This document shows, one piece after another, positions 1 through 8,383 of a stretch of 64,000 nt of DNA (position 1 is its first letter; each line of letters starts with the position of its first letter). The notes beneath the pieces were generated by a model, which saw only the letters and a program-made list of their open reading frames with translations, had not been told where the DNA came from and searched no databases. The position numbers and the translations under genes were made by a program. Source of the DNA: an uncultured Kordia sp. (GTDB lineage Bacteria > Bacteroidota > Bacteroidia > Flavobacteriales > Flavobacteriaceae); NCBI RefSeq assembly GCF_947489565.1, contig NZ_CANLEA010000002.1, positions 396,684 through 460,683 of the forward strand, read 5' to 3'.

Positions 1-1
1 T

Positions 2-760
2 CAGTTGGCAAAAATGTATTTAGAAAAGAAAGATATCAAAACCGCCACAGAGAATTTTGAACTCTTTGAAAAGTTTACCCAACAAAAAGATAGCTTAAAT
101 ATACATGCTCAAAATACGATTAAAGATCATGATATTTCATCATTAAGAGATGCGCTTCAAAAAGTAACTGATGAAAAAAATCAGCAAAAAAAGACGGTAA
201 ATTACTTATACATTATATCGCTTGTTTTTGTAGGCTTAGCAATATTATTATTTCTATTATTTAACCGAAGTAAAAAGAAGAATAAGAAACGATTCGAAGA
301 GCTTTTAGTCCAAATACAACAATTAGAATCGCAAAAAAAGAAACCTAAAGAAACTTTACAAAAAACAGACTTATCTATTAACGACGAAGGTGTTGCACAA
401 ATATTGAAGGATTTAGAAAAGTTTGAAGCCAAACAACTATTCTTACATGTAGATTGTACACTTGCTTCTGTTGCTAAAAAACTAAAAACAAATACGTCCT
501 ATTTGTCACATGTAGTGAATACGTATAAAGGAAAAAAGTTTACAGCATATTTGAACGAACTACGCATCAATACTGCCTTAATTACGTTGAAGAATGATAA
601 AAAAATTAGATTATATTCTATAAAAGCAATCGCCAATGAATTTGGATATGCCCGAAGAGAAACCTTCTCAAAAGTATTTAAAAATGCTACAGGAATGGAT
701 CCTACATCGTATATAAAGGCGCTGCAATTACAAGATAAAAACAATGGTGATAATTCATAA
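2..760 (+). CDS. AraC-type regulator with membrane segment, 3' part
   Basis: The reading frame is open from the window edge, so the gene starts upstream and this is only its C-terminal 252 codons. What is visible: a helical stretch typical of the end of a TPR region (about residues 1-60), one hydrophobic membrane span (LYIISLVFVGLAILLFLLF, about 65-84), a Lys-rich linker, then an AraC/XylS helix-turn-helix pair (about 150-240, with LYSIKAIANEFGYARRETFS in the second helix-turn-helix). Bacteroidota carry many TPR-TM-AraC proteins of this layout, which act as membrane-anchored regulators. It lies just upstream of a small leader-peptide gene. A regulatory link is possible but not shown. The ligand and targets are unknown. 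Confidence 0.85.
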   Translation, partial: QLAKMYLEKKDIKTATENFELFEKFTQQKDSLNIHAQNTIKDHDISSLRDALQKVTDEKNQQKKTVNYLYIISLVFVGLAILLFLLFNRSKKKNKKRFEELLVQIQQLESQKKKPKETLQKTDLSINDEGVAQILKDLEKFEAKQLFLHVDCTLASVAKKLKTNTSYLSHVVNTYKGKKFTAYLNELRINTALITLKNDKKIRLYSIKAIANEFGYARRETFSKVFKNATGMDPTSYIKALQLQDKNNGDNS

Positions 761-838
761 ATTCTCTCCATTACATCATTGATAGTGATTAAAAAAACAC
801 AATCTTTGAGACTCATATTAATTAAAAACCCTACACAT

Positions 839-1078
839 ATGAAACGTTTTGCATTGAATAAGATAAAGATTGCACGCTTAGAAAATTTACAAAAAATTCA
901 AGGAAAAGGACTCGATGCTCCAAATGGGACAACAGCAAACTTAGATGAATGTATTTCTATTACTTGCGAACCATCAAATTTACAAATGTCATGCATTGTG
1001 GGCGTTTGTACAAATACATCGATAGACACACATGATATCACAGATCCCATAGGAACTGGAAATACAACTCCTAAATAA
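839..1078 (+). CDS. Leader-type peptide precursor, 79 aa, 4 Cys
   Basis: The peptide starts at the ATG of MKRFALNKIKIARLENLQKI. A longer frame starting at 779 would add a non-conserved extension, so 839 was chosen. The N-terminus has the alternating L-x-K-I-x-x-L pattern of Bacteroidota natural-product precursor leaders (annotated as class I lanthipeptide or GG-leader families). The usual GG is replaced by GKG. The core carries four Cys, many Thr/Ser and no hydrophobic span. No modification enzyme or exporter is adjacent. It is followed by a strong terminator. It could be a lanthipeptide-like substrate or another secreted Cys peptide; the modification is unknown. Confidence 0.7.
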   Translation: MKRFALNKIKIARLENLQKIQGKGLDAPNGTTANLDECISITCEPSNLQMSCIVGVCTNTSIDTHDITDPIGTGNTTPK

Positions 1079-1103
1079 GTAGTATAAAAAGTCAAATAAT
1101 ATC

Positions 1104-1138
1104 AAAAGAGAGTACTTTTTTAAGTACTCTCTTTTTTT
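1104..1138 (+). terminator. Rho-independent terminator after peptide gene
   Basis: A perfect 10-base stem (1108-1117 with 1122-1131, GAGAGTACTT) with a TTTT loop runs into seven T. A-rich sequence on the left lets it work on both strands, so it may serve the converging peptide gene at 1155-1433 as well. Confidence 0.9.
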
Positions 1139-1154
1139 GAATATGTATATCGTA

Positions 1155-1433
1155 TTAAGCACATATTTGTACAGATTCACAAGGATCTGGAATTCCGCCA
1201 TTACAGTATGATAATTGAATTGTAGGCAATGTGCATCCTTCGGCACAGGTAGGAGTTAACGTTGGTCCCGTAATAGTTCCACAACCAATTTCTGTAGGAC
1301 AAGGTCCGTTATCTGAAAATACCGTACAAGGTGGTTCTTTGGTTACATCAATTCCTCCTAGTATGGAGTTTCCCTTAAAATTGCTGATTATTGTTTTGTT
1401 TAATGACAAGTTTCCTAATTTCTTTTTTTTCAT
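1155..1433 (-). CDS. GG-leader peptide precursor, 92 aa, 8 Cys
   Basis: The N-terminus MKKKKLGNLSLNKTIISNF followed by LGG (residue 27) is the leader pattern shared by the other peptides of this window. The core after the GG has 8 Cys and is rich in Thr, Pro and Gly. There is no LanB, LanC, radical SAM or peptidase-ABC gene nearby. The gene converges on the peptide gene at 839-1078 across a terminator, so the two are neighbours but not an operon. It is likely a trans-modified and exported peptide; this is inferred from the leader only. Confidence 0.7.
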   Translation of the reverse strand: MKKKKLGNLSLNKTIISNFKGNSILGGIDVTKEPPCTVFSDNGPCPTEIGCGTITGPTLTPTCAEGCTLPTIQLSYCNGGIPDPCESVQICA

Positions 1434-1570
1434 AATTGTTTGATTTTGCGATTAAATTATGACGCTAAATACGTGCATATTCAGCCTTAAAAAAAGGAGT
1501 GTAGGTTGTGATTTATAAATAGCTATGATTGGAATTTATAAATTGTCACGTATTCATTTTTAGGTAAAAA

Positions 1571-2824
1571 CTATTTTTTCTTCTTCCCAAAAAATGTAAT
1601 CTCAGCTTCTATGATTTCGCCGTTACGATCTACTTTTACAGTCGTTTTGTTGCCATTTTCAAATTTAGACAACGCTCGCATATAGGTTTTCATATCCGTT
1701 ACTTCGTGCTCGCCTAATTGTACCACAACATCACCTTTTTGCAAACCTGCTTTTTGTGCGGGACGATTTTCGCTAATACCATCAATACGCATGCCTTTTC
1801 CGTCAAATAGATAATCTGGAATAACGCCCAACGTTACTTTGAATCGTGGTGTATCATCAGATTCATTGACGGTTTTGGTAAATGCTAATTTTTCTTTCGA
1901 ATTGACTTGTGAAATGACACGGTGAATGAAATTTGCTATCTGAAGCATTCCGTCATAATTTAACTTTTCCAAATCGTCTGACGGTTTATGGTAATCTACA
2001 TGTTGTCCTGTAAATAAGTGCAATACTGGAATATCTTGCAAGTAGAAAGATGTATGATCTGAAGGTCCAACTCCAGACGGATTCAATTTAAAATCGAACG
2101 TATGTTCACTATTGGCTTTCTCTACAGCTTCTTGCCAACTTGGTGAAGTTCCGGTTCCATAAATTGCTAAGGTTTTATTTTTCTTCAATCGACCAACCAT
2201 GTCCATATTGATCATATAATTTACTTTCGTTAGATCGATTGTTGGATTTTTCACAAAATAGTTAGAGCCTAACAAGCCCATTTCTTCTCCCGAAAAAGCA
2301 ATAAATAGATAATTGTTTTCTGTATTTGTATCTAGCAATTTATCTGCCAAATACAACATCACCGATACGCCACTTGCATTATCATCTGCTCCATTATGTA
2401 CCATAGGTTCTCCTCTGTGTAACGAACCTTCTTGTCCCATTCCTAAATGATCGTAATGTGCACCAATGACAATTGTATTGTCTGCTTTATTATCAATATA
2501 ACCAATTACATTTCTTCCTGTAACCGATTGTTTTCCATTTCCTTTTCCATATTCAACTTCTGCATGCGGATCTGTTTTGGGTGTAAATGTAAATGCCTGA
2601 ATATATTCGTTGGTGCCTTTTGGCAGAATTCCTAACTCTTTGAAACGATTTGCAATGTGCGATGCGGCTAACATTTCACCTTCTGTGCCTGTGGCTCTTC
2701 CTTTTAATTTATCATCTGCCAAGACTTCGATGTCTTGTTTGATGCGGTTTTCGATGGGACGTTCTGTTTTACAAGCACATACAAATGCTAAAAAAAGAAT
2801 TACAAATACTAGTTTCTTGCACAT
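1571..2824 (-). CDS. M28 zinc aminopeptidase lipoprotein with PDZ domain
   Basis: A 417-residue protein with a lipoprotein signal (VCAC, lipid Cys18). The M28 catalytic domain has all expected metal and catalytic residues: His123 and Asp125 in GAHYDHLG, Asp147 in NGADDNASG, Glu180/181 in FSGEEMGLLGS, Asp208 in NMDMVGR and His279 in DYHKPSDD. A PDZ domain follows at about residues 325-410 (AQKAGLQKGDVVVQLGE), a common pairing in Bacteroidota. It probably trims peptides at the cell envelope. It is divergent from the TolB-like gene at 2868 with only 43 bases between, so the promoters overlap. Confidence 0.93.
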   Translation of the reverse strand: MCKKLVFVILFLAFVCACKTERPIENRIKQDIEVLADDKLKGRATGTEGEMLAASHIANRFKELGILPKGTNEYIQAFTFTPKTDPHAEVEYGKGNGKQSVTGRNVIGYIDNKADNTIVIGAHYDHLGMGQEGSLHRGEPMVHNGADDNASGVSVMLYLADKLLDTNTENNYLFIAFSGEEMGLLGSNYFVKNPTIDLTKVNYMINMDMVGRLKKNKTLAIYGTGTSPSWQEAVEKANSEHTFDFKLNPSGVGPSDHTSFYLQDIPVLHLFTGQHVDYHKPSDDLEKLNYDGMLQIANFIHRVISQVNSKEKLAFTKTVNESDDTPRFKVTLGVIPDYLFDGKGMRIDGISENRPAQKAGLQKGDVVVQLGEHEVTDMKTYMRALSKFENGNKTTVKVDRNGEIIEAEITFFGKKKK

Positions 2825-2867
2825 AAGAAGTTATTTTTGTGCTAAATTATCAAAATATTAGTACGCT

Positions 2868-3983
2868 ATGACACGAATTTTTGTTTTAATGCTATGCTTT
2901 GTTCTTTTTTCTTGCAAAGAAACTTCAAAAGAAAAAACGAAAACGACCAATTCTGAGTCGAAAGAAACCGTAAAAACTGCTTCTGACAATCCACTAATCT
3001 ATCCAGAAGAAAAATACTTTAAAAACATTCGTCAAGTTACTTTTGGTGGCGATAATGCTGAAGCATACTGGAGTTTTGATGACAAACAATTAATCTTCCA
3101 GTCGAATAATACAAAATGGAATGTGTCTTGTGATCAAATGTTTTTGATGAATATTGACGAAACGTTTAAAGACAACATGCCGCCAATGGTAAGTACGGGA
3201 AAAGGAAGAACAACCTGTTCGTATTTTTTACCCGATAACAAACACATTATTTATTCGTCTACACATTTGGTAGATGAAAAATGTCCAGATGTACCGTTAC
3301 GTAAAAACGGAAAGTATATTTGGCCTGTATATGATTCGTTTGACATTTTTGTGGCCGATTTGGAAGGAAATATCGTGAAGCAATTGACACATGAAAAAGG
3401 ATACGATGCTGAACCAACTGTTTCGCCAAAAGGTGATAAAATTGTGTTTACCTCAACACGTAGTGGTGATTTAGAATTGTATACGATGAATATTGACGGA
3501 ACTGATGTACAACAAATCACAGACGAATTGGGTTATGATGGTGGCGCTTTCTTTTCACCTGATGGGACAAAAATTATTTTTAGATCGTCGCGTCCAAGAA
3601 CCAAAGAAGAAATCAAAGAATACAAAGAATTATTGGCAGAAGGCTTGGTACAACCAACCGAAATGGAATTATACATTTGCAATGCTGATGGAAGCGATTT
3701 ACAACAATTAACCGATTTAGGAAATGCCAATTGGAGTCCATTTTTCCATCCTTCAGGAGAAAAAATCATCTTCTCATCAAATCATGAAAGCGAACGTGGA
3801 TTTCCATTCAATTTATATATGATTAATATTGATGGAACAGGTTTGGAACGCATTACACATAGTGAAACTTTTGATGCTTTTCCAGTATTTTCAAACGACG
3901 GAAAAAAGTTAGCTTTTTCATCTAACAGAAATAATGGTGGCGGAAGAGATACCAATCTTTTTATTGCAGAATGGCAAGAATAA
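2868..3983 (+). CDS. TolB-like beta-propeller lipoprotein
   Basis: The protein has 371 residues, a lipobox (LFSC, lipid Cys16) and a Lys/Thr-rich linker. After it come about five PD40/WD40-like blades with repeated patterns such as PDGTKIIFRS, PSGEKIIFSS and NDGKKLAFSSNR, plus DGTDVQQIT and DGTGLERIT turns. Such TolB-type propellers in Bacteroidota are periplasmic or surface lipoproteins of unclear function and are not necessarily Tol-system members; no tol or pal gene is adjacent. The LRR gene follows after 15 bases and may be co-transcribed. Confidence 0.88.
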   Translation: MTRIFVLMLCFVLFSCKETSKEKTKTTNSESKETVKTASDNPLIYPEEKYFKNIRQVTFGGDNAEAYWSFDDKQLIFQSNNTKWNVSCDQMFLMNIDETFKDNMPPMVSTGKGRTTCSYFLPDNKHIIYSSTHLVDEKCPDVPLRKNGKYIWPVYDSFDIFVADLEGNIVKQLTHEKGYDAEPTVSPKGDKIVFTSTRSGDLELYTMNIDGTDVQQITDELGYDGGAFFSPDGTKIIFRSSRPRTKEEIKEYKELLAEGLVQPTEMELYICNADGSDLQQLTDLGNANWSPFFHPSGEKIIFSSNHESERGFPFNLYMINIDGTGLERITHSETFDAFPVFSNDGKKLAFSSNRNNGGGRDTNLFIAEWQE

Positions 3984-3998
3984 ATTTAACGTACATGT

Positions 3999-4802
3999 AT
4001 GATTCTTGAAGCTATTTCCAAAGACAGACCTAATTTTACTACAGATTTAGATCTTGTAGATAGAAGCACAACTTCAATTGCGATAAGTGACAAAACAAGA
4101 GGTTTGTCTTTTATTCAAGAATTCAATTTTAAAAAAGTGTGGTTGATTTGTGTGAATCAAAAAGCATTTGAAAAAATAATTCCGCATATTTCACCCGAAT
4201 ATTTAAACCTGTATGGTTGCAGAGTAAAGGATTTATCACTTTTAGAAACTCTTACGAAGGTAGAAACCATTGTAAATGTTTGGAATACAAAAACGCTGCA
4301 ATTTTGGGATTTTAGCAAAAATAAAAACCTAAAACAGCTCTATTTAGGAGATCTCACTAAAGTAAATACCTTAGAAGATTTAGCAAAAGCAACCTCGGTA
4401 GAAGATTTACAAATTTCTGGTGGAATGGGCTCAAATTGGAAAGTTTCTTCATTGGCACCTTTGGCTTCATTAACAAACCTAAAATCGTTGAGTTTATCTG
4501 CAATGAACGTAGCAGACAAAAGTTTGCAGCCACTTTCTAGTTTAGTTACGTTGGAAGAATTGGCAATTTCCAATCAATTTTCAACGGCAGAATTTGCACG
4601 ACTTTCTACACAATTAAAAAACACTTCTTGTGATAAGTTTTCTCCTTTTTCATCAGCTTGTATAGAAGACGGAAATGGAACTATTGTTGCTGATATAATG
4701 ATCACGGGAAGTAGAAAACCATTTTTACATTCAAAAAAAGATACTGAAAAAATAGCGCAGTATGTTCAAAAGTTTAACAAACTTGTCGCTTCTTTTACAT
4801 AA
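3999..4802 (+). CDS. Leucine-rich-repeat-like protein, function unknown
   Basis: A 267-residue protein without a signal peptide. From about residue 65 to 205 it shows irregular leucine-rich repeats (NLYGCRVKDLSLLETL, NLKQLYLGDLTKVNTLEDL, LTNLKSLSLSAMNVADKSLQPL, LVTLEELAIS). The N-terminal 60 residues and C-terminal 60 residues match nothing I recognise. It is probably a cytoplasmic protein-binding scaffold. It follows the TolB-like gene by 15 bases, in the same direction. Confidence 0.75.
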   Translation: MILEAISKDRPNFTTDLDLVDRSTTSIAISDKTRGLSFIQEFNFKKVWLICVNQKAFEKIIPHISPEYLNLYGCRVKDLSLLETLTKVETIVNVWNTKTLQFWDFSKNKNLKQLYLGDLTKVNTLEDLAKATSVEDLQISGGMGSNWKVSSLAPLASLTNLKSLSLSAMNVADKSLQPLSSLVTLEELAISNQFSTAEFARLSTQLKNTSCDKFSPFSSACIEDGNGTIVADIMITGSRKPFLHSKKDTEKIAQYVQKFNKLVASFT

Positions 4803-5072
4803 AGCTCCTTACAATTTATACATCCAGCATTACACCTTTTTAACTTTCATAATTGCTTAAAAAATCTCTTTTTGCCACTTAAAATAATTCTAAGTCTTCT
4901 AAAATTTTATATGTGAAATATTGCCTATACTGACAAAACTGACATTAGATAATTGAAAACTGACAAATTGCAAAATAGTCTATAAATCCAGCGTAGAACT
5001 GTTTCAATTCCTCATAATTTACTCTTCCTTTTAGTATATTTAAGAACCATTAACTTATTAAATTACAACAGT

Positions 5073-5240
5073 ATGAAAAAAAGTATGAGAAAAATGCAAT
5101 TAAAAAAGCGTTCAATTTCTGAATTAAATGCTAGACAAGTAAATGGAGGATTGCCTCCAACAACTTCTTTGATCTCTGCATTTTGTCCAACTAGAATTTA
5201 CGTTGGAGAAGATCTTTGCTTAACAATGCAACAACAATAA
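5073..5240 (+). CDS. GG-leader peptide precursor, 55 aa, 2 Cys
   Basis: A short gene read directly from the sequence: ATG at 5073, TAA at 5238-5240. The leader MKKSMRKMQLKKRSISELNA ends in VNGG (residues 23-26), the same pattern as the other peptides here, and the core of 29 residues contains two Cys (AFCPTRIYVGEDLC). TATATTTA about 30 bases upstream resembles a -7 box. A strong hairpin follows. The leader and GG make it a credible gene despite its size. Confidence 0.7.
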   Translation: MKKSMRKMQLKKRSISELNARQVNGGLPPTTSLISAFCPTRIYVGEDLCLTMQQQ

Positions 5241-5248
5241 CAAACATT

Positions 5249-5286
5249 AATATCTGGAAAATGATTTATGCCATTTTCCAGATATT
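5249..5286. terminator. Shared hairpin between convergent genes
   Basis: A perfect 15-base stem (5249-5263 with 5272-5286, AATATCTGGAAAATG) with an 8-base loop. It ends four bases before the stop codon of the convergent minus-strand gene. There is no long T tract, so it is a hairpin-type bidirectional terminator. Confidence 0.7.
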
Positions 5287-5289
5287 CTA

Positions 5290-6234
5290 TTATGTACAAA
5301 TCAAGGCTATTTGACCTGTATTTACGTTAAACACCATTTGTTGTACTGTAATGCCCATGATTACATTTTTATCCTTTAAAACTTCCAAACAATCCTGTTT
5401 TCGTTTTATGTCTTTTTCTCGTAATAATTTTGTTGTTATATCAAATCGTCCACAAGAAGTGGCTTGCAAAATATTGCCTGCTGCTCTTCCATTTTGCAGT
5501 TGTTTATAATCGTTGGTTACTACAATAAAATCTTCATTTGAAATACGCGTTGCTGTTCTTTTCGGAGTGCGTTCAATTACTACTTTTTCATTCGAATGTG
5601 TTCCCGAAAGCAACAATAAGCAATCACAAATAATAGGTGTGTTTTCCAGTTTAATTTTCGCTTCTTCAAATGATTCACAGCTTTCCAACACATCACGCAA
5701 TACAAATGAAATTGGCAATGCTAATGCTGCTTGATCTTCACTTAGAACTGCATTTAACGTAATGGCAAATTTTTGCGGTTTTATTCCCGAAAGTGAGCCT
5801 ACAAATCCTGGCCAACCAATGGTTTTAAAAACCGTTTTTCCATCTTTTTGATAGTCAAAAATCATCGAATGTGTACTTAATATATTCTCATCTGTATGCC
5901 AATCTAGGTTACGTGCATGCAACATTTCGCTGCCATTCCAAGTTGCAAAAGCTGTGCAACCAAAATATAGTTTCAATACATCGTAATACAAATTTGCTAC
6001 TAAAATTTCATTCACTGAAAAATCTGAAATAGCTGCAATGCTTTGTATTTCTTGCACATAGGTTTCATTAACAAATTGTTCTTTGTACAATTCAACACCT
6101 TCAAAAATAAACTCTGCTCCGGTAAAATCATTCAAGTAACATTGTATTAATTCGTTAATTTCTTTTTTATATACTGATAGAAATGACCAACGTTCACTTG
6201 CTGGCAAGTCTAAATTTATAATATACGTTTTCAT
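5290..6234 (-). CDS. Acid ceramidase/NAAA-like Ntn hydrolase
   Basis: A 314-residue protein with the signature of the cholylglycine hydrolase/acid ceramidase superfamily (linear amide C-N hydrolases). Cys93 in GCTAFATWNG would be the nucleophile, followed after 15 residues by HARNLDWHT, matching the Cys-Thr ... His-x-Arg-Asn-Leu/Met-Asp pattern of acid ceramidase and N-acylethanolamine acid amidase. An alpha-like segment precedes the Cys, and autocleavage before Cys93 is expected by analogy. There is no obvious signal peptide. It starts 5 bases after the nucleotidyltransferase-like gene and so is the last gene of the prfH operon. The substrate is an unknown amide, and its link to RNA repair is unclear. 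Confidence 0.75.
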   Translation of the reverse strand: MKTYIINLDLPASERWSFLSVYKKEINELIQCYLNDFTGAEFIFEGVELYKEQFVNETYVQEIQSIAAISDFSVNEILVANLYYDVLKLYFGCTAFATWNGSEMLHARNLDWHTDENILSTHSMIFDYQKDGKTVFKTIGWPGFVGSLSGIKPQKFAITLNAVLSEDQAALALPISFVLRDVLESCESFEEAKIKLENTPIICDCLLLLSGTHSNEKVVIERTPKRTATRISNEDFIVVTNDYKQLQNGRAAGNILQATSCGRFDITTKLLREKDIKRKQDCLEVLKDKNVIMGITVQQMVFNVNTGQIALICT

Positions 6235-6239
6235 GTTTT

Positions 6240-6788
6240 CTATTCTTTTGGTATGGTAACCAATGCTGAATGATCAAGTGGATCAATATTTTTAGCTAAT
6301 AAGCGGATGGCGGCTTGTACTGCCCAACATTTATCACTAGAATGAATATTACTATATAAACTCAGTAAAAATGTGGGTTCTACTACATTCCATTCTTTTA
6401 CGAATCGTGATGGAACTTCTGATTTGACAAAGAAATCTATCGTAATTCTGATGGATTTTCCTGTCTCAGTTTCCACTGTTTTTTCGTAGCGTCTAAAATT
6501 TTCTTCACTTTGCAAATGATCATAACGCGTCCATACTTTTTTAAAATCTCGTTGGTGTAATACATACATAACTTCTGCAACATTTCTCGGATCTACAAAG
6601 ACATCAATATCTTTATGATCGTGTGCATGTTTGTATTCTGTATGTCCTTCTGGCGATAAAAAATGCCAAGCCCAACCGCCTGATAAAATCACAAATTCTC
6701 TCAGAAATTGCAATTCAAGTAAAGACAGTGAAATACGGTCTTGCGGCCATACTTCACCGTATCTTTTTTTGTTATGTGGTGCTCCCAT
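6240..6788 (-). CDS. Nucleotidyltransferase-fold protein in prfH operon
   Basis: A 182-residue protein that I cannot place in a named family. It has the layout of a nucleotidyltransferase: LSGGWAWHFL (Gly37-Gly38), KDIDVFVDP (Asp60, Asp62) and a third acidic residue in IRITIDFF (Asp118). The gap between the GG and the DxD is longer than usual and filled with His/Lys. Its start lies 8 bases after the prfH stop and its end 5 bases before the amidase gene, so the three are one operon. By context it could act on RNA ends or a tRNA, but the substrate is not visible. An inactive nucleotide-binding role is the alternative. Confidence 0.6.
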   Translation of the reverse strand: MGAPHNKKRYGEVWPQDRISLSLLELQFLREFVILSGGWAWHFLSPEGHTEYKHAHDHKDIDVFVDPRNVAEVMYVLHQRDFKKVWTRYDHLQSEENFRRYEKTVETETGKSIRITIDFFVKSEVPSRFVKEWNVVEPTFLLSLYSNIHSSDKCWAVQAAIRLLAKNIDPLDHSALVTIPKE

Positions 6789-6796
6789 AAGTTGTT

Positions 6797-7393
6797 CTAT
6801 TTTTTAAAAACTTGCACTGGATTTCCCAATTGCAGCTGTTTGTGCTGCATCCACTTTTGCTTTTCCATTGCGTTTTGACGTTGTTGATTTTGCGCATTAA
6901 TCGCCATATTCAACCGTACAAATGCTAGTTTTTTGTTTAAAAATTGCGAGCGTTCTTCGCTTGCTTGTACTGTAATTCCCGTAGGAATATGTGTCATGCT
7001 TACCGCCGTTTCTACTTTGTTTACATGCTGTCCACCAGCTCCAGAACTTCGTGCTGTTTTGATTTGCACTTCTTTTGGAGACCACAAAATTTGTGTAGGC
7101 ATTACGTATACTTTCACATTCACAAACCAGTTTTTACGCTGATGATGTGCGCGATACGGACTCCTAAAAATAAATTGTACCGTTCCTTGCCAATGCTTTT
7201 TAAAATCAGCTGCATCGCCAGTAGCACGTAACCAAACTGATTTATAGTTTTGGTATTTAGTCGCTACCAATTCAATGACAGTGAAAGTAAAATTTGGCAA
7301 TCGCATTAGTTTTTCTGTTAAGTGTTTTACGGCGAGGCGACATTCTTCAGGTCCTGAACCTGAGGAAATTTGCACCCAAAATTGATTGTCCAT
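6797..7393 (-). CDS. prfH: Peptide chain release factor H
   Basis: A 198-residue protein with the class I release-factor catalytic loop GAGGQHVNKVETAV (Gly120-Gly121-Gln122), which hydrolyses peptidyl-tRNA. It lacks the long N-terminal domain and codon-recognition domain of RF1/RF2, as PrfH does. The N-terminal part (WVQISSGSGPEECRLAV) is typical of PrfH. In E. coli, PrfH is encoded beside an RtcB ligase and rescues ribosomes with cleaved 16S rRNA in the decoding centre, after which RtcB reseals the RNA. Here rtcB lies 1 kb upstream on the same strand with a TPR gene between. It is the first gene of a tight three-gene unit. Confidence 0.93.
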   Translation of the reverse strand: MDNQFWVQISSGSGPEECRLAVKHLTEKLMRLPNFTFTVIELVATKYQNYKSVWLRATGDAADFKKHWQGTVQFIFRSPYRAHHQRKNWFVNVKVYVMPTQILWSPKEVQIKTARSSGAGGQHVNKVETAVSMTHIPTGITVQASEERSQFLNKKLAFVRLNMAINAQNQQRQNAMEKQKWMQHKQLQLGNPVQVFKK

Positions 7394-7439
7394 AATTTCT
7401 ATATTTTTTATTTAATCTGAGTTTGATCTGACACTAGCT

Positions 7440-7506
7440 GTCATTCTGCACTTGATGCGGAATCCACTTTGAAATTTTATGGATTCCTGCCTTCGCAGGA
7501 ATGACA
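7440..7506. repeat. Palindromic repeats (family R2), two units
   Basis: Two head-to-tail palindromes: one with ATTC and GAAT arms around a GCACTTGATGC loop (7440-7473), one with ATTCCTGC and GCAGGAAT arms (7481-7506). The same sequence occurs at 8351, 13421, 44853, 46166 and 63711. It lies in the 141-base gap between the TPR gene and prfH, where it would be transcribed as a hairpin. Confidence 0.8.
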
Positions 7507-7534
7507 TTTGAAATCATATTAAACTCATACTTGA

Positions 7535-8095
7535 TTAATCTAACATAGAATTAAATTTCACGTTAGTTGTTGTTTTGTTTTTACGTTTTGATTTTTTCTT
7601 CTTTGACTTCTTTCCAACGTTCATTTTTTCATTTACACGTTTTAATTGACCGTCAATGAAGTATCTAAAATTATTATTCATCGCACACTTTTTAGCAGCT
7701 TTCAAATTCGTCTTTGCTTCTTTGAATTGCTCCAATTTCTCATGTATCATTGCTTTTGCATGGTACAATCGCGCTTTGTCTGTTTGTAGTAATGAAAAAC
7801 CAACTTCTAATACATGTTCGGCTTCACTGTAATCACAAACATCAATTAATAAGTATGGATAGAAATAATAGGTTTCTACATATTCATGATCTATACATAA
7901 GGCACGATGGTAGTATTCACGGGCTTTCACATAATCATGTGCTTGTTCGTGATAAATTTTTCCCATCAAATAATTAGCGCCTGCATGATCGTTTCCACCT
8001 AATATGTATTGTAATTTTTCTACACATTGTTCTATGTCATACGAATAGCTTTCTAATGCTTGAATGAATAATATATCATTTGTATATGTTGACAT
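7535..8095 (-). CDS. TPR protein between rtcB and prfH
   Basis: A 186-residue protein made of about four TPR-like helical pairs (for example GANYLMGKIYHEQAHDYVKA, REYYHRALCIDHEY, ARLYHAKAMIHEKLEQF) and ending in a strongly basic tail (KKSKKKKSKRKNK, about 163-175). There is no signal or membrane segment. A TPR scaffold with a basic tail could bind RNA or the ribosome. It lies between rtcB and prfH on the same strand, but gaps of 288 and 141 bases holding palindromic repeats separate it from both, so it may have its own promoter. The specific function is unknown. Confidence 0.7.
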   Translation of the reverse strand: MSTYTNDILFIQALESYSYDIEQCVEKLQYILGGNDHAGANYLMGKIYHEQAHDYVKAREYYHRALCIDHEYVETYYFYPYLLIDVCDYSEAEHVLEVGFSLLQTDKARLYHAKAMIHEKLEQFKEAKTNLKAAKKCAMNNNFRYFIDGQLKRVNEKMNVGKKSKKKKSKRKNKTTTNVKFNSMLD

Positions 8096-8117
8096 TTTTT
8101 GTCTCTTTTTTTGTTTT

Positions 8118-8247
8118 CGTTAGTTCGAGTGACAAATCTGTGATTTGGTGTATCGAGAACTACTTTGGAGTATTATATTTTGAATTTCTAAGTTCTTCTC
8201 GATACAATTTTTCTTCATTTTATTTCGAAAAATCACTCGAAGTGACG
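8118..8247. repeat. Repeat family R1, inverted pair
   Basis: Two copies of the R1 element face each other: 8118-8165 (plus orientation) and 8190-8247 (minus orientation). Each has the TCGAGTG head, a copy-specific stem-loop (ACAAATC...GATTTGGT in the first) and a TATCGAGA tail. The outer arms AGTTC/GAACT (first) and ACTTC/GAAGA (second) bracket the loop. It lies between rtcB and the TPR gene. Confidence 0.8.
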
Positions 8248-8288
8248 TTTATGTTTTATTTAGTTTCATTTTTTTACCATCTCCATTT

Positions 8289-8332
8289 AGAATACTAGAG
8301 AAACCTTGAGAACCTTAGTTTCCCTAGTATTT
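8289..8332. other. Hairpin downstream of rtcB
   Basis: An inverted repeat AATACTAG-GAAAC with GTTTC-CTAGTATT, one mismatch and a 13-base loop, 52 bases past the rtcB stop. It has no good T tract on the minus strand and could be a weak terminator or an mRNA-stabilising hairpin. Confidence 0.5.
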
Positions 8333-8350
8333 TGTGAAGACGCAACTCAA

Positions 8351-8375
8351 GATTCCTGCCTGCGCAGGAATGACA
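8351..8375. repeat. Palindromic repeat (family R2)
   Basis: A single copy with arms ATTCCTGC and GCAGGAAT and loop CTGC, followed by TGACA. It ends 9 bases before the rtcB stop codon. Confidence 0.85.
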
Positions 8376-8383
8376 AAAAGGAA

